A stretch of 64,000 nt of DNA from Stenopsyche tienmushanensis (taxonomy: Eukaryota > Arthropoda > Insecta > Trichoptera > Stenopsychidae): NCBI GenBank assembly GCA_008973525.1, contig WACJ01000260.1:310001-374000 (forward strand), read 5' to 3'. The position numbers and the translations under genes were made by a program. Positions within the stretch are counted from its first letter, which is position 1; the number at the start of each line of letters is the position of its first letter. Below the pieces are notes generated by a model. That model was not told where the DNA came from, searched no databases, and saw nothing but the letters and a program-made list of their open reading frames with translations. Below, piece by piece: positions 46,907 through 59,188 of the stretch.

Positions 46907-48239
46907 ACAAATGTGCTCTGATTCCGACCTCAAATTCCACGAACGTGTACAAAACCTTAATATTTTTTTCAATTTGATCAAAAAACTTACAACTGAAACT
47001 TATTTGGCACATAACTCGTCTATTTAATTTGAAATATTCTTATCAAAAACGTGCTAAATATATATTGCAAAATCGTGTTATTCACAGGTCGTCTTCTAGG
47101 GTCTCATGTACTGGTCAATGCATACTTGATTTATCGTATTAAACCGATAAATCCATTCCAAATCCATCCATAGTCTTCAATCTGGTTGTCTTCAAGCGTA
47201 TAGGACGAAATTGTATGTATATTTGCATATAAAAAATAACTTTTTTCTCGATTCATATTTATGCTCATGTGACCCTGAAGCTCTTGCGAAGAACTCCAGC
47301 TCCATAATAGAATACGATGAAGCTACTATCTGGTTATGTTCTATTTTTTCGGACCGCTGGACCGTATAAGGAGAACAATACTCCACTTGTAGGCTCTTCG
47401 GAAGGAGATTCTCAATTCAAATAAGAAATTCGACGCCAGATTCCAACCGATAATCTCATGCTGTCCACAATTTTTATAACACACTTCGACGCAATTAAAA
47501 TTCCAATTGATCTCATCGATTGCACGGTAGCCCATGTCCGTTTGAAACGTCTCATCATAGGAGATGATGAATAGATCGGAGATGATGTGAGCTTCCTATC
47601 GAGGGTTGTTGACAACCGCAGCAGGAAACGTTCGTCCGGTGCGTCATTCATCTTTCATCACTATTTGCAAATTAGTAAAACTTCTATACAACCAATCTTA
47701 TGCTAATACGTCGATGTTCTTCCATTGAATCTATTCATGGATTTAACGGCCATCATTGACGTGAACAATTTTAATGAAATTACACAACTGACAAAAGACC
47801 CTTTGGTTTGTTGGTAACGGCATTTCTCAATAATTTATACATTAAGAAGATAATGGCAAACGGCTGTCATTGGGCTAAGGTCGTCTTGTATTTCCGTCCA
47901 TTTAATACTATTTAGTGTCATTATTCCCTCGTACGGTTGTCCATTTGTCCATCACGCGATTAGCGAAAATTTCCAAAGCGACAATCGCTTTTTAATCACG
48001 TTTGTACTTTCAGGTCAATGTTGAAGAATCAAATTGAGCATTTCTTAAGTGCCAAGTAAAAAATGTTACATCGTGAGGCTCTACTTAATAAGTTAGTATC
48101 GCTAATGCTAGGAGATTGTATATCAAAACACGCTAATATTCAATTTCATGTATGATCACTCTTCAATGCAAGAATGTTAAATAATGTTATCCATCATTTT
48201 TGCATCAATGTCCAATGATTGTGAACAAATTCAGAGCTT
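46907..48239. other. No confirmed gene; open minus-strand frame at 47595-47341
   Basis: A minus-strand frame open for about 84 codons includes DMGYRAIDEINWNFNC and KNCGQHEIIGWNLASNF, with a second overlapping frame. No domain was recognised. Confidence 0.35.
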
Positions 48240-48880
48240 TGGATGAAGTACAGGGTGCGGCAGGGAAACTACTAAATTGAGACATTCTCGCCGAAATCTA
48301 GACGCTTTAAAACAGTGGCGTAACTACTAATTGGCGAGCTTAGATGACGCCTAAAGACAGTAACTGTCTAATCTATGTATACATATATATAGAGTACATA
48401 AATGTTTTTCCAATTGTTATATTAACCTTTCCCTACCGGTGATGTATTTACTACACCTCGACTCTAATAATGGAAATATCGATATGAAATAGAATAGATA
48501 CGGGGTTCAGAATTTTTGTATTCCTACATAATATAATTACGAATCACATCAAAGTATTATAGTATATAAGTATTCATCTGCAGCGACGGAAATAAATAAT
48601 TTGTCGGGAAATCGGGAATTTTGCGAGTTATAGTCCGTGTCTCAGCAGAGTGTTTTATTTATCTATTTTTGAATTGTGTTTTTTATCTTTTCTTAAATAA
48701 ATAAAATTCTTTCGCCTTCGAGTTATTTTTTATATTAGACAAATGGACTTAATAAGTACATTTTGATCATATTTATCAATGTAATTTCTTAAATTATTGA
48801 GGATCTCAGTCCCGGGATGGTCTGATGCAATCCCGAAATCCCGGGATTGAAATTTTGACTCGGGATTGAATTGCCTACAA
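48240..48880. mobile_element. hAT element, third copy, left end lost
   Basis: Colinear with 8440-8905 (GTGGCGTAACTACTAATTGG, CGGTGATGTATTTACTACAC). It ends near ACTCGGGATTGAATTGCC, a decayed version of the family tip. It also shares the A+T-rich stretch at 48640-48720 with 10757-10820 in inverted orientation, next to where the transposase relic lies in that copy. Confidence 0.7.
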
Positions 48881-49007
48881 ACAACCAATAAAAACAGAAC
48901 CATCAAATCCTCCTCCAAATATAAGATTCTAATGAAGAATTTGGGTTCTTGTAAATGCAACATGAACCTTCATAGAAATACGCAATAATCCGACAAACAT
49001 TATGCAA

Positions 49008-49571
49008 GGCGATGTTAGATAGTCCAATTTGTCGGACTATAGGGTACTGCCCCCGACCCCTTGTAGTCCGGAACATTTTGGAAAGAAGTACTTGTAATCC
49101 GAAAAATTATGAAAATTATGAAATATACATAGACAACACAAGGTTTCATATTATGGAATTAACGTCGTAAACTCAATGCCCATAGCAGTTATAAAATGAT
49201 CATGACGATTTTTTAAGCGTTTAAACTATCCCTTGTTAGCCGTGTATAGTCGTGTAAAACAACTTTGCTTTTATGGCCTAGGTCCTAGGCAATAGGTCTA
49301 TGCCTGTTTCTTTCCCGAAGAAAATACTTGTACAAAGTTTCCTCCACTTTTGGATTTTAAGCTTTCTTGAAAGTTTACCTCTTGCTTGGCGTTACTTGGT
49401 TTTTATGAATATTCTCACGGTTCTTTTTTGTATCATAAATTATGGATCGTCCTACATTTGTCAACTTACAAAATGATTCATTACGATTCATCCCAATATA
49501 CTTGTATTGGGATGTCGGACTACAGGGTTCGCCGGATTAGACTGGGGCTGGATTACCCTGGGTCTGCTATA
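49008..49571 (+). repeat. pogo-like MITE, copy 2
   Basis: Begins near GATAGTCCAATTTGTCGGAC, includes CCCTTGTAGTCCGGAACATT, and ends GGATTACCCTGGGTCTGCTA at a TA. The complement of that end resembles the CAGTAGACCCGCAGTAATCC tip at 58673, typical of pogo/Tigger-type elements. Confidence 0.7.
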
Positions 49572-49786
49572 CTTTCAGATTTTATTGATACGTTAAAAAT
49601 TTTAACGCACAAGCTGGATTTGAGCATATAAACATAAATTATTGTTTAAAAGATGCCTCAATTTTCCGTCCGTTACTTTAAATGCAACCTCATTTATTTC
49701 CATATCCTTTATAATGCTTGACAAAAAATTCATTCATCTGAGATGCTGTGAATGGAGCTTTTTCTTCAAAGTATTTTTTGCGATTA

Positions 49787-49950
49787 TTAACCCCTTAAAG
49801 AGTTAAGACACAGAGTTGTTGTTACACGTTGAGCTCGGAGACAGATAGAGACGGAGACTGTCTTGCGCGTTAAGCTTGGAGAGAAACAGAGACGGAGAGA
49901 ATATTTTGCAAGTCGAAGATTGTGAATGTGAGACTGAAACGGAGAGAGTA
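49787..49950 (+). repeat. piggyBac-like MITE, family A, copy 10 (5' part only)
   Basis: Starts TTAACCCCTTAAAGAGTTAA with repeated GAGACGGAGA units and TTTTGCAAGTCGAAGATTGT. It then gives way to pogo-like sequence. Confidence 0.65.
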
Positions 49951-49969
49951 TCTTGCAGAATCACACTTT

Positions 49970-50071
49970 TGCATTTTTTTTATATTGACCAAGCTTTACC
50001 GTACATACATAATATACTTGTGTTGAGATGTCGGACTAAGGGGGCGCCGGATTATCGCGGGTTGGCTGTAT
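49970..50071 (+). repeat. pogo-like MITE, 3' fragment
   Basis: Includes GTGTTGAGATGTCGGACTAA and GGGGGCGCCGGATTATCG and ends GGGTTGGCTGTA at a TA, matching the right portion of 49008-49571. It abuts the family A fragment, so one probably inserted in or recombined with the other. Confidence 0.65.
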
Positions 50072-50776
50072 ACGCTTTTCTTTAAAACAAATCTTGCAAC
50101 AGTTTGCACATCATGCTCTTCCAGCTCAAATTATATATTTTCTCAAAGTATCATCATTATTTGAAATAGCAAAATTGCAAGCATTCAAAACATTCATCTT
50201 AAAACTACTGCACTGTAATGCAGTAATGCATCCCCGACTTACAATCACATTTCATTTTATTTAGTCGGCATTGCCTTTGACCGGCCAAATAATTTATTGA
50301 TCTCCATTTGACATTTGGTAGGTCCTCATCAATCATTTTTGCACTCAGTTCATTCCAAAGATGCACCTCCTTAATTGCATGTCCCAAGATTACGCCCCAT
50401 GCGCCCGTGGGACGATTCTGCTCATGCTCGGGTCCGAATGCAGCAGATATAGCCGCTTATATTGAATAAGTTTCTGCAATTTAATCAGCCCGAATCCATC
50501 TCAACTGCTTATAATGCGAACGTCTCGGAATAAAAAGCTGATTCATCTCACATTGTTCTTGCGCGGTCCAAACATGACTTTTGCTCCAACAATTGGTTTT
50601 ACATACGCCGGACCGTTGACCCTACGTGCGAACACTTCTCCCCACATTAGATACGACTGCAAACGTTTTAGCCTGCGTTCGATGATCAAATATGATTTAT
50701 CAGTGCAATTTGAACACTGGCATAGGTATTAAGCAACGTCTATGTAGTAATTACGCTCTTCTTATTGTGGTTACAG
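50072..50776 (+). other. Probable intron upstream of the carboxypeptidase exon
   Basis: No coding similarity was recognised here. It ends with TTGTGGTTACAG, a fair acceptor. Short frames at 50205-50387 (-) and 50514-50732 (+) are unassigned. Confidence 0.5.
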
Positions 50777-50864
50777 TTACAGATGCGGGCTAACAAACGA
50801 AGACCTGAACAGGCGCTGGAGCAAGCCGAGTCCCATTCTTCATCCGGACATTTACCATACGAAG
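50777..50864 (+). CDS. Cytosolic carboxypeptidase (Nna1/AGTPBP1-like), internal exon 1 of 2 seen
   Basis: The exon has one leading base, then 29 codons reading [14 protein letters not shown] through to [10 protein letters not shown]. This is the conserved M14 segment R-C-x-L-x-x-x-D-L-N-R that follows N-P-D-G-V in cytosolic carboxypeptidases. Its Asn and Arg correspond to substrate C-terminus-binding residues of the family. These enzymes remove glutamates from tubulin and other proteins in the cytosol. The acceptor TTACAG is followed by a second possible AG six bases on. The first is preferred because it keeps the conserved Tyr/His-Arg before the Cys. The donor is AAG|GTAAGC, phase 0, and it joins exactly to 55597. 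The exon carrying the H-x-x-E zinc motif should precede it but was not found between 38 and 50.7 kb. Confidence 0.93.
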
Positions 50865-51784
50865 GTAAGCCAATATTTTGCTTTTAATTGAGAATAATGA
50901 AGCTTGATGGATTGAACCCCGGGTCAGGCTCTTGGATGGGGCCGAAAAAAATATTTTAGTAATTTGAGTCCATCACGAAATCGACCTCTATTTTTAAGAA
51001 ATCGCTCAACACCAAATCTAACATTCATGATGCATCTCCAACAACTTTTTTTTTTCAGCAAATAAATCAATTTCCAATGCTATTATGTGGTCTTGTATGA
51101 TTACTCAGCAATCTGATTATAAATTGATTGACATGTTATTTTGTTGCATAATCTTATTAATAAGCTGTCACTACTGTTTGTAAAAGCAACAATCTGCTTA
51201 CAGCTAGATGAATATCTTATGCTCTCATATTCGATCATCATTTTTGTTCAATAAATCTATATATTAGGTATATTGAAAAGTCTTTTCCGACTGTTTAGTA
51301 ATGAAAAGATTGTTTTTTTTCATTTTTATGAGTTTCGACTTCAGTTGCGTTTATCAATTAGAGAATGTGCCAAAAATCGAAAAAGATAATAATCCATCGG
51401 AACCAGGTTTGATAAATATGAAGGGTGTGGAAGTTCTTCCCATTTTAATTTCCTATTGTATTCAAACGACTTCTTCACCTTACGACTTGTTGCTGAATCA
51501 CTACATTGTTCCTGTTTAATTCACAACGTTTTAGTCTCAATTTTTTGTTCACCCTTTCCAATTACTGACAATATAGATCAAAATTTAAGAGTTTCCCAGT
51601 TATAGGGACTTTCTTTCAAACATCGCCTAACCAATTTAAATTTTGAAAACCAAAATCGACTTCAACGTAAATTTAATTTATGGGTTTGTAGCGTGAGCGA
51701 TTTACCATCTCCACGTAGTAGCGCTGTTAATCTGAGCAGATTTAATTTTCCAGATTAACAGCGACATCTTCCGTCTCTCTTCAG

Positions 51785-52025
51785 GTGCAATGTGTTATTT
51801 TAAGAGCGCCATCTCTTGTGGCCCTACGGAGACATTGCATACCAACGGATCGTCGGGAGAGTTGTCGGCTAGCCTTGACTGCGGGAGGTCGTCCTTCCTG
51901 CAGCCAGTTCTCTCTCTCTCTCTCGTGTGGAATAAATAGTTATTTAGAGAAGAATCTTTCTATTCGACGACCGTCTATTCCCATCCATTCATCCAGCAAC
52001 ATCACGACCCGATATCTTAGCAAAA
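51785..52025 (+). repeat. Family P repeat, copy 2 (palindrome at 51874-51907)
   Basis: Shares GAGAGTTGTCGG, a diverged palindrome (CTTGACTGCGGGAGG / CTTCCTGCAGCCAG) and CTATTCGACGACCGTC with 21850-22070. An AATAAA lies between the palindrome and the 3' block, in keeping with an LTR, but this is not proven. Confidence 0.5.
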
Positions 52026-53653
52026 ATATCATTATTTTTTACTTGTAAATATTATTGACCAATTTTGAAAATAAAAACTTACGGAGATTTTGTCTTCATT
52101 ATGTCTGAACACAAACTGAGCTCAAACAGACGTCTATCAAAATCGGCAAGGACTTATCAATACACCTAATATATGAGCTAAAAAAATTATATAAATGGAT
52201 TTGATGATAAATTTGCATTTTTAATATATTAAGAGCCTGACGAAACACACCATAAATCACAACATATATATTGGATCCAGATATGGAAATAAATGGAGAA
52301 TACAACCCCATCTGAATCTGATATTTTAACTGAACATATGCCATCTTGGTCCTTTTATTCCAGGCATATATGACTTTTATTTTGTTGATCAGAAGTTATT
52401 ATCTAAATAGAACATAAATGTTGGCCCTGCCCTCAATAATATGAACTTTTTCATTTCGGTTCAATTCCAAACATTTATATAGGTTTGGTTATGATTTTCC
52501 TTCCGGGAAAAATAACGGTTTTTCAGTTAACGGTTCAGCTCCGGTTGATTTTTTTTTCAATGTTTTTATTTGTATTAAAGGCGTTTCTATTATAATTCAG
52601 AATAGTTTATTCTGAATTTACAGTATATTTATATAATTATTCAATTTAAGATATGCTGGCGTGTAATACAGTCAAAATACAAGTTTTTAATGACATAAAA
52701 TCAAACAAGAATATCCGTTTTCAGATAATCGCATGCAAAAAATGTCGCTACAAGGCATTGATCTTGACCGCAATGCTCTGCCGTAACTGAAAAATGCATT
52801 AAAATTGCGTACCACTTATTGCGAAATTATATGCATCTCATGCATAACTAATCACACACTGTCTTTAAATTATGTTCAACATAGAAATTTAACATTACAC
52901 GCTATTCACAAAGTACGGGGGGGTTTCTCTGCATTTTTCCAGCGCAACTTTGTCTCCGTCAAAAGACGATGAATCATCTCAGCTTCGGCCATCAATTAGG
53001 GTGTTTTAATTTTTACGACGTCGATTTGGTCTAGCGTGGGATTTTCCCATGGATTCTGGATTGTTTTGAACTACCGTCGCAACGGGACAAAAAATTGCAT
53101 GATAAACTAGGAAGCTTGTAGGGTTTCGTGGAAGCTTCGATATTATGGGTTCACGAAGGTTGCCCGAGCGTTCAACATGCATTGCTCTAATCTTAACAGT
53201 CTAATAAATATTATCAATTCAGCCACAACATTAAACGGGCTAGTACATAACGTATGCCTTCGACCTCGAAGACACCGCGTCCAGCACAAAGGGCTCTAAT
53301 ACATCATTAAAAATGTTAATGCATATTTTATATTCGTACCGAGTTGTAAATTTCGATACTGGTATATCTTAATCTGTTGAAGATATCTGAATGTGATAAA
53401 TCTTCAGGTGTTTTTTTATACTATACACTGCCAACCAAAAGCTCTAGACCAAGAACATAGCAGAAGAATTACATTGTTTTAACTCCATGCGGTCCAAAAA
53501 ATAAAATTCTAACAGGTCCCCAAAACTAACAGTCTAACAGGTCAGCTAAAGCTTGCCAATTTAAATAAGATCCTTGTTCGAGCGTCATCCAAGAAGTAAG
53601 GTCACAAAATTTATATAGGATCGAAAAATGCTTGTATTTAATTGAAATTCACA

Positions 53654-53760
53654 CGATTGCGAGGCGCTCCTTCTCTGTATCAGCGGTCCGAAAATCGGAC
53701 CGGTTGGACACGAAAATCTTATGGCCACTTCCGCATTTAGGACTTTTTGTAAAAGTTTTG
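53654..53760. repeat. Dispersed repeat family F, copy 1
   Basis: Matches 59783-59890: CGATTGCGAGGCGCTC, CAGCGGTCCGAAAA, GGACCGGTTGGACA and a trailing AGGACTTTTTGT. About 105 bp at roughly 75-80 percent identity by eye. Class unknown. Confidence 0.65.
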
Positions 53761-53939
53761 GGGGGAAATGCATTCCCGGGGCTTTCTACGATCTTCACTG
53801 AGTCGTAGAGGTCCTTCCCAGAGGCCCCTTTTTCAGGGCCGCGAGTGAGACTCAAAACTCTTCCCTACCCTACACAATATATATTTATAAAACTATTTTC
53901 ATCTATTTAATTTTTAAACAGTATTTATCTATATATTTA

Positions 53940-54235
53940 TTCTAGCCTAAGAATTCCAAAGTTGAATTTTGGGGTGTATTGACACACACACGTCTCATCC
54001 CCCATCACGATAGAGTCCAGAAAAGTTTCTTCTTCCTGTGCAAAACGATCTTGTGTGAGCATTCTGGGCACCCATCTCGCACACAATTTCTAGTAACCAA
54101 GCTTTTCCAACAAAATATCACCAATGAGTCCTCAAGAATGTCAGTAAATTCTTCGTGAAGGTCGTCAAGCATCATACGACGGTCAATTCGCACTTATTCT
54201 TCAATTTTTTTGCACACGTTCGTTAGAAATCACTG
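53940..54235 (-). pseudogene. mariner transposase N-terminal half, fragment
   Basis: The minus strand reads GRPSVISNERVQKIEE, a stop, VRIDRRMMLDDLHEEFTDI, then after a frameshift SLVGDILLEKLGY, a stop, KLCARWVPRMLTQDRF, FLDSIVMGDETCVCQYTPK. These are the linker, the second helix-turn-helix and the first catalytic Asp region (GDET) of mariner transposase. Upstream it abuts the R1-type fragment. The downstream catalytic portion is missing. Confidence 0.85.
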
Positions 54236-54239
54236 ATGG

Positions 54240-54960
54240 TCTCCCATTCTATACCTTTTCGTGAATATACAGGGATTGTCATCCACCGCTCTTTTAACCT
54301 CACAAGTAACCAGAAGAAGTCCAGGTGCCCTCCACTTTTGCTCCGCACCCTTCAAAGGAGACAAGGTTCCCACAGGAAGGCCAACTTCAAACCACATGCA
54401 TCCAAGGGTGCGTTGGAAGAAGAAGGTTGTGCTAAGATTCAAAGGAGCTATCTATCGTGGTCACTTTTTTTCCTGTGGGAGAGGAATCTCCTATAAGACA
54501 CCCTATGGTTACCGGGTCACAAGGTAGTGACAGATTCTTACTGACTAAACCTCTTCCTTGTTCGTCTCTGTCCCTCTGGTATTATATATCACATTTCTTT
54601 AGGCAAACAGGTAGTCTGGCCATAAATATAACCCTATTCTAGAGTTGGAAAGCCGCTCTGCGCCTCTCTCACTTCTTCCACATATTTCCACCAAAGGTCC
54701 CAGTTCTCCATGCTTACCATCATGCTTTAGATCATGTTTTCAACTTTAAGCTCAGCTACCCCGAGTGGTTGTTGGCTCAAACATCGTGTTGTCGCGTTGT
54801 CGCACGTCGTGGTGGCAACGTGGTCACTGGTGACAGCAGATGGCGGAATGCCGTTCTCCTTTTTATGCACTAGGTTGTTGAGGATAGTGGTGACGCCTTT
54901 TGCACAGATTCCACCTCTGTAATCAGCAGTTCCACATATCAATGTATGGGTATGCAGCAC
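54240..54960 (-). mobile_element. R1-clade non-LTR 3' fragment, second copy
   Basis: The minus strand has VAELKVENMI, a stop, SMMVSMENWDLWWKYVEEV, homologous to the VVELNVDNMVHSTIASKKNW block at 34285-34770. The 3' untranslated phrase GATTCTTACTGACTAAACCT and GGTAGTCTGGCC are shared. A further 200 bp of 3' sequence (54240-54450) is present here but not at 34 kb. The zinc-knuckle cysteines are not clearly kept. 5'-truncated and dead. Confidence 0.7.
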
Positions 54961-55596
54961 ACAGTTAGTTGGGCTACCCCAGCAGCAATTTGATTATCAA
55001 ACCAACAATACTATTTTCGCTCATCTCTACTCCACATCATTACCTCAGGGGTTCGACCGTTGCCCGCAGGCGTACGACCACCCCCTTCCCACCTGAAAAA
55101 AAAACGGATGAGTGCGACGACCTCTCCATTGGAAGAATTTACTATGACTGAAAAAAAAACACACGGGACTAAACAAACTGACCGTTAGGATCCCCTACAT
55201 GCCAACTTCGAAATTTCTTGACCTCATGAGCCCTTCTAACATTTCAGATATGACTTGATAGCTCATTATACACCTGTAATAAACTATTATTTTAGTATAT
55301 TTCTTTTGGACGATAATGTACTTTGTGTATATTTTATATTCCCACAGATTTTAAAATACGATTATTATCATGTAAGAATAAGTTGATGAACTTACTCGCA
55401 CTATGAAAGGTTTCACATGTGATTTTTTTGGATTCGCCCAGCGCCATTAGATGGGATGAATATCAGGGTATTTAAAAGGTAGATTATGTTGATAGACCAT
55501 AGCTAAATGTTGAGGTGTAAATCAATACCTTCGAGCGAAGAATTCTTAAAATATTCGATGCAACTTTGTTACAATGATTTATTTTTATGATTTCAG

Positions 55597-55767
55597 GGTC
55601 TATTGGAGTACATGTCGAGGGTCCTGAGGAAACCTGCATCGGTTTACTGCGATTACCACGGCCATTCGCGCAAGAAGAATGTCTTCTTGTATGGATGCTC
55701 TCCGACGCAGAGCTGGTGTTCCAGGGACCGCGATCTTGCCAATCCTGATGCACCTCTTAATTATCTA
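55597..55767 (+). CDS. Cytosolic carboxypeptidase (Nna1/AGTPBP1-like), internal exon 2 of 2 seen
   Basis: 57 codons, phase 0 at both ends, read [20 protein letters not shown] then [20 protein letters not shown] then [24 protein letters not shown] carries the third zinc-ligand histidine of M14 carboxypeptidases, and [11 protein letters not shown] is the diagnostic following strand of the CCP subfamily. The wording after YHTK is closest to the CCP1/AGTPBP1-AGBL1 branch (insect NnaD), since CCP2/3 and CCP5 differ here. The acceptor TTTCAG and donor GTAAGT are both strong. The last 16 residues form the variable loop after the conserved core. No frameshift or stop is seen, so the gene looks functional. 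The remaining domain exons were not found before 64000. Confidence 0.95.
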
Positions 55768-58672
55768 GTAAGTTACTCCATGAAATGTGTATGCACTCGT
55801 TAAAAACCCATCTTTGCCGCGATCGTTTCTTTAATTGATGGATTTGATATTTTATTCCATCACAGCTAACTGGATTATAAAGAGCTTTAAAAAGTCAGTC
55901 TTCCTGCCTTGCATTTCAAATCGATATTCAATAGTGCTATCGGGCAAGTTTCTCAATATTTATGATAAAAGCGTGCAAAATCCATATAACTGTACATTGA
56001 AATGGCATTTCAAGTACTTGGAAAATTACGCCATTAAAAGATCTGCTTCCGACCTGATATATGATAACAAGAAATGCTGGAACTCTTAAGTGCTTATGAG
56101 CCTTAAGTCATGTAGCACTTGGTTAAATAATCAGGAAAATTATTATTGCAGCTAATTTCATCTTTTAAAAATGGCTGTCGTATTCCAATTATATATTAAC
56201 TAATCTTATTGAAAAGGTTCAGGTACAAATCCAGTTTGTTGAAAACATTTTTATCGTACTAAATTTGGGATGTTTAACTATACATGGAAGGTAATGGAAA
56301 CCACCGTATGAAAAATTATTTCTCTATAAAAATCTCCTATGGAGATTGCATACATCCGATAACGGAAATGGCATCTTAACACATCACGCGCGGGAAGCAT
56401 ATTAATATGTTCTTTGTCGGCTTTTGGTCAACATTGGACAAAACACTTTACATCAGTATTTATATTTATATCAAAGGGAAATTTCTGTCTTCTTGGGCCT
56501 AAAATTGATCGATTTTTTTTTTAATGCAAAAAGTATTAAATATATAATGATGATATTTAGCGTGTTGACTAGGCGATCTTTATTGAACATAAAAATATAT
56601 TTTAAATTTTGAAAAAGTATGGTAGCGAAAGTGGGGGAAGTCACACATGTCGGTATATTCTGACATTCTTCACCACGGAAGGCCTAAGTCTTGAACAGAT
56701 GATTTGCAGCAAAAAATTTGAACATATTTTTACTTTGTACAATATTGTGCATAGCTTGACTTATAATTAGGAAGATATATTAGAAAATAAAAAAAAATGT
56801 GAGCGATCGAAAAAAAACTATGTTTTTTACACAACATTTTTTGTAGTTTTTTGTTCATTAAATTAAAACGTTTCACTATTTTTAAATAATTATAAGTCAA
56901 ACGATGAAGACATTTATTGTACATGTGTCTGCCAAATTTCATAAAGAATGCTCATCTAGGATGTGTGGGAGCACTTCCGTGAGCTTGGAAAAAGTAATTT
57001 CATCAGCTTCGCGCAGCGCATCTTCCAATCGTCAGCCTATAACTTTGTGAATTTCATTTATATCGACTTGAAATTTACTGATAGTGTTCTCAAACATTTG
57101 TTCTTTCTGATACACGAAGAAAAACATTATTTTTTATAACCAACTAGGCAGAAACATCCATTAAAATTTAACCGTCGGTTAGCGAGTAATCGAATAACGA
57201 GTTTTGACATATGAACATAAGAGCATTGATTGATTGAATCATCGATTATTAGGACTTGACGAATGATTGTATTGTCAGATTGTATTGATATGAATTTACA
57301 GCTACGGAGAATCCGTATGCAAATTTGTTAGCTAATAGGACGATCATTATCTCCATGGCGCCATGATATTTGCATTTTTACGATTCCATATTGCTTGCTT
57401 GTTATTTTTAGTCTTGGTTTCTAATGAGCTCTCAATTGTCTAATTAAGTGATCAATAGTGCTTCGACGATTGGTTTCGTGCAGTACTAAACCCCGGATAG
57501 GAACAACCAACTTCCTCGTTCAGCATTCCATTGCTTAGTATCTAATTGGCAGCCACTCGAAGATGGATTTCCATCATTCCACATTGTGCAGGCTGGAAAT
57601 TGCGACTAGATTCGGCGAAATAAAGGCAGTCGCCCAGCAAATCGCGAAATGGCCGCTCCTCTCTCCACCTCCTCGTGGTGATGATGGAGGAAGATATGCA
57701 TGTAAATGTTGGCGGAGACCAGCAACCGACTCTTATCTTTACTACAGCATCTCAACAGCTCTTTCACCGGTTCATTGTTTTTTGCTGCGCCTGTCCAGCG
57801 GTCATTTAATGGGAGGGTCGTAAAATGCCTCTCCATTAGGATAATGATCTCATCACACGCAGACCCTACGAAGAAACGCGCCGTATCCTCATATCTTCGA
57901 ATTAAATGTGCAATTTGATTTCGGAAAAAAATGTGTGTGTAGTCGATTTACAAATTTGTATAACCGGTGGTTCGAATCTGTTTGTGTACGAGGCAGTTGC
58001 ATAACACCCATCATAAAGGAGTTGTCATTTTTTTCCCCACTCTGAAATTACGGCCTTGTTATAAAAAAGGCGTGTCTGACATGCAAACATATCGATAAGA
58101 TTAATCTCTATTTCCTTTAATCATTTTTTTTAACTAAATAACATATTTCGAAGCGCATTTGAATGAGTAAATTTGAATGAACTTCTTAGTAAAAAGGGGG
58201 AGTGGGTAAAGCGAACCGCTAAAATTATTCAATGATGGCAACATTTCTAATGATAATAAATGACATGTTCCCGCTATTATGCATGGTAATTTTTAAATTT
58301 ATGCTGGAATATAAAGTCACAAAGGAACTCAGACAAAAGGATTCGCGAACTGAAAAAATAATTATTATCTTCGACCAGACTGCATCCTCTGACATTGATC
58401 CACTTGAGGTCATTTTTAAGTTATTCCAGTGAACAAGGAATATCTGACCTCATCGTAGACGCTGTCAGGAATGAAGATCTGCCAATCAAAAGTCATGTTT
58501 CTTTTATTTTTATTATTGGAAACATATGCAATTCCCAGAATTACCTAAAAGTATTTGTTGCAGGATATCTTTCAATTTCGTTCTTCAAGCATATTTTGCT
58601 TGTCTGTCTATCAAAATAATCTATATTTGCCTAAAACAATATCATTATCAATTAATGAAACCAAACTTAGTA
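55768..58672 (+). other. Probable downstream intron of the carboxypeptidase gene; no exon recognised
   Basis: Starts with a perfect donor. I looked for the next conserved segments (the ERxxESTARVxxWRE and SYTMExxxCG blocks) and did not find them. A G+C-richer patch at 57540-57840 is open on both strands without a known domain. The rest is A+T-rich. Confidence 0.5.
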
Positions 58673-59188
58673 CAGTAGACCCGCAGTAATCCGGCCCCAG
58701 TCTAATCCGGTGCCCCCTGTAGTCCGACATCCCAATATATGGTACAGATGTACAGTAAAGTTTCGTTAATATAAAAAATGCAAAAGTGTGATTCTGGACC
58801 GCCTGAATCATAATGAATATTTTTGTAAGTTAACAAGTGAGTACAGCGTAGAACAATCCATAATTTAAGATGCAAAATAAGAACCGCGGGAATATTCAAA
58901 AGTTCTTCTCCACCATTAATTGTGGGATGAAGGAAGCTTTTTATATATAATTTTTCAGGAAACAAACCTTTTTCTAAGCCCATATTGGCCATTTAAAACG
59001 AAATTGTTTTATAAGGAGATAAAAAAAAGAAAAAAAATTATTTATAACGTTGATTCTATAATATGAAATCTCACCATTTTCATTATTTTTTCGGATTACA
59101 AGTACTTTCCAAAAAGTTCCGGATTACAAGGAATCGGGGGCAGTACTCTATAGTCCGACAAATTGGACAATCCGACACCGTCTTGCAA
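58673..59188 (-). repeat. pogo-like MITE, copy with best-preserved tip
   Basis: Starts CAGTAGACCCGCAGTAATCC after a TA, the classic pogo/Tigger-type terminus. It runs through GGTGCCCCCTGTAGTCCGAC and ends TAGTCCGACAAATTGGACAA then TCCGACACCG. Inverted relative to 49008-49571 and 11925-12262. Non-coding. Confidence 0.75.

Larger units (their letters stand above)
50865..55596 (+). other. 4,732 bp phase-0 intron of the carboxypeptidase gene
   Basis: Starts GTAAGC and ends TTATGATTTCAG. It contains a family P palindromic repeat (51785-52025), a CT microsatellite at about 51908-51925, a hAT-tip-like AACCG-rich patch at 52460-52560, the family F repeat (53654-53760), a mariner relic and an R1-type 3' end. 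No extra conserved exon was recognised inside it. Confidence 0.85.

Noticed and set aside
57940..58010. A tRNA-like B box (GGTTCGAATCT) near 57968.
   Set aside because: No matching A box at the right distance and no cloverleaf arms could be drawn.
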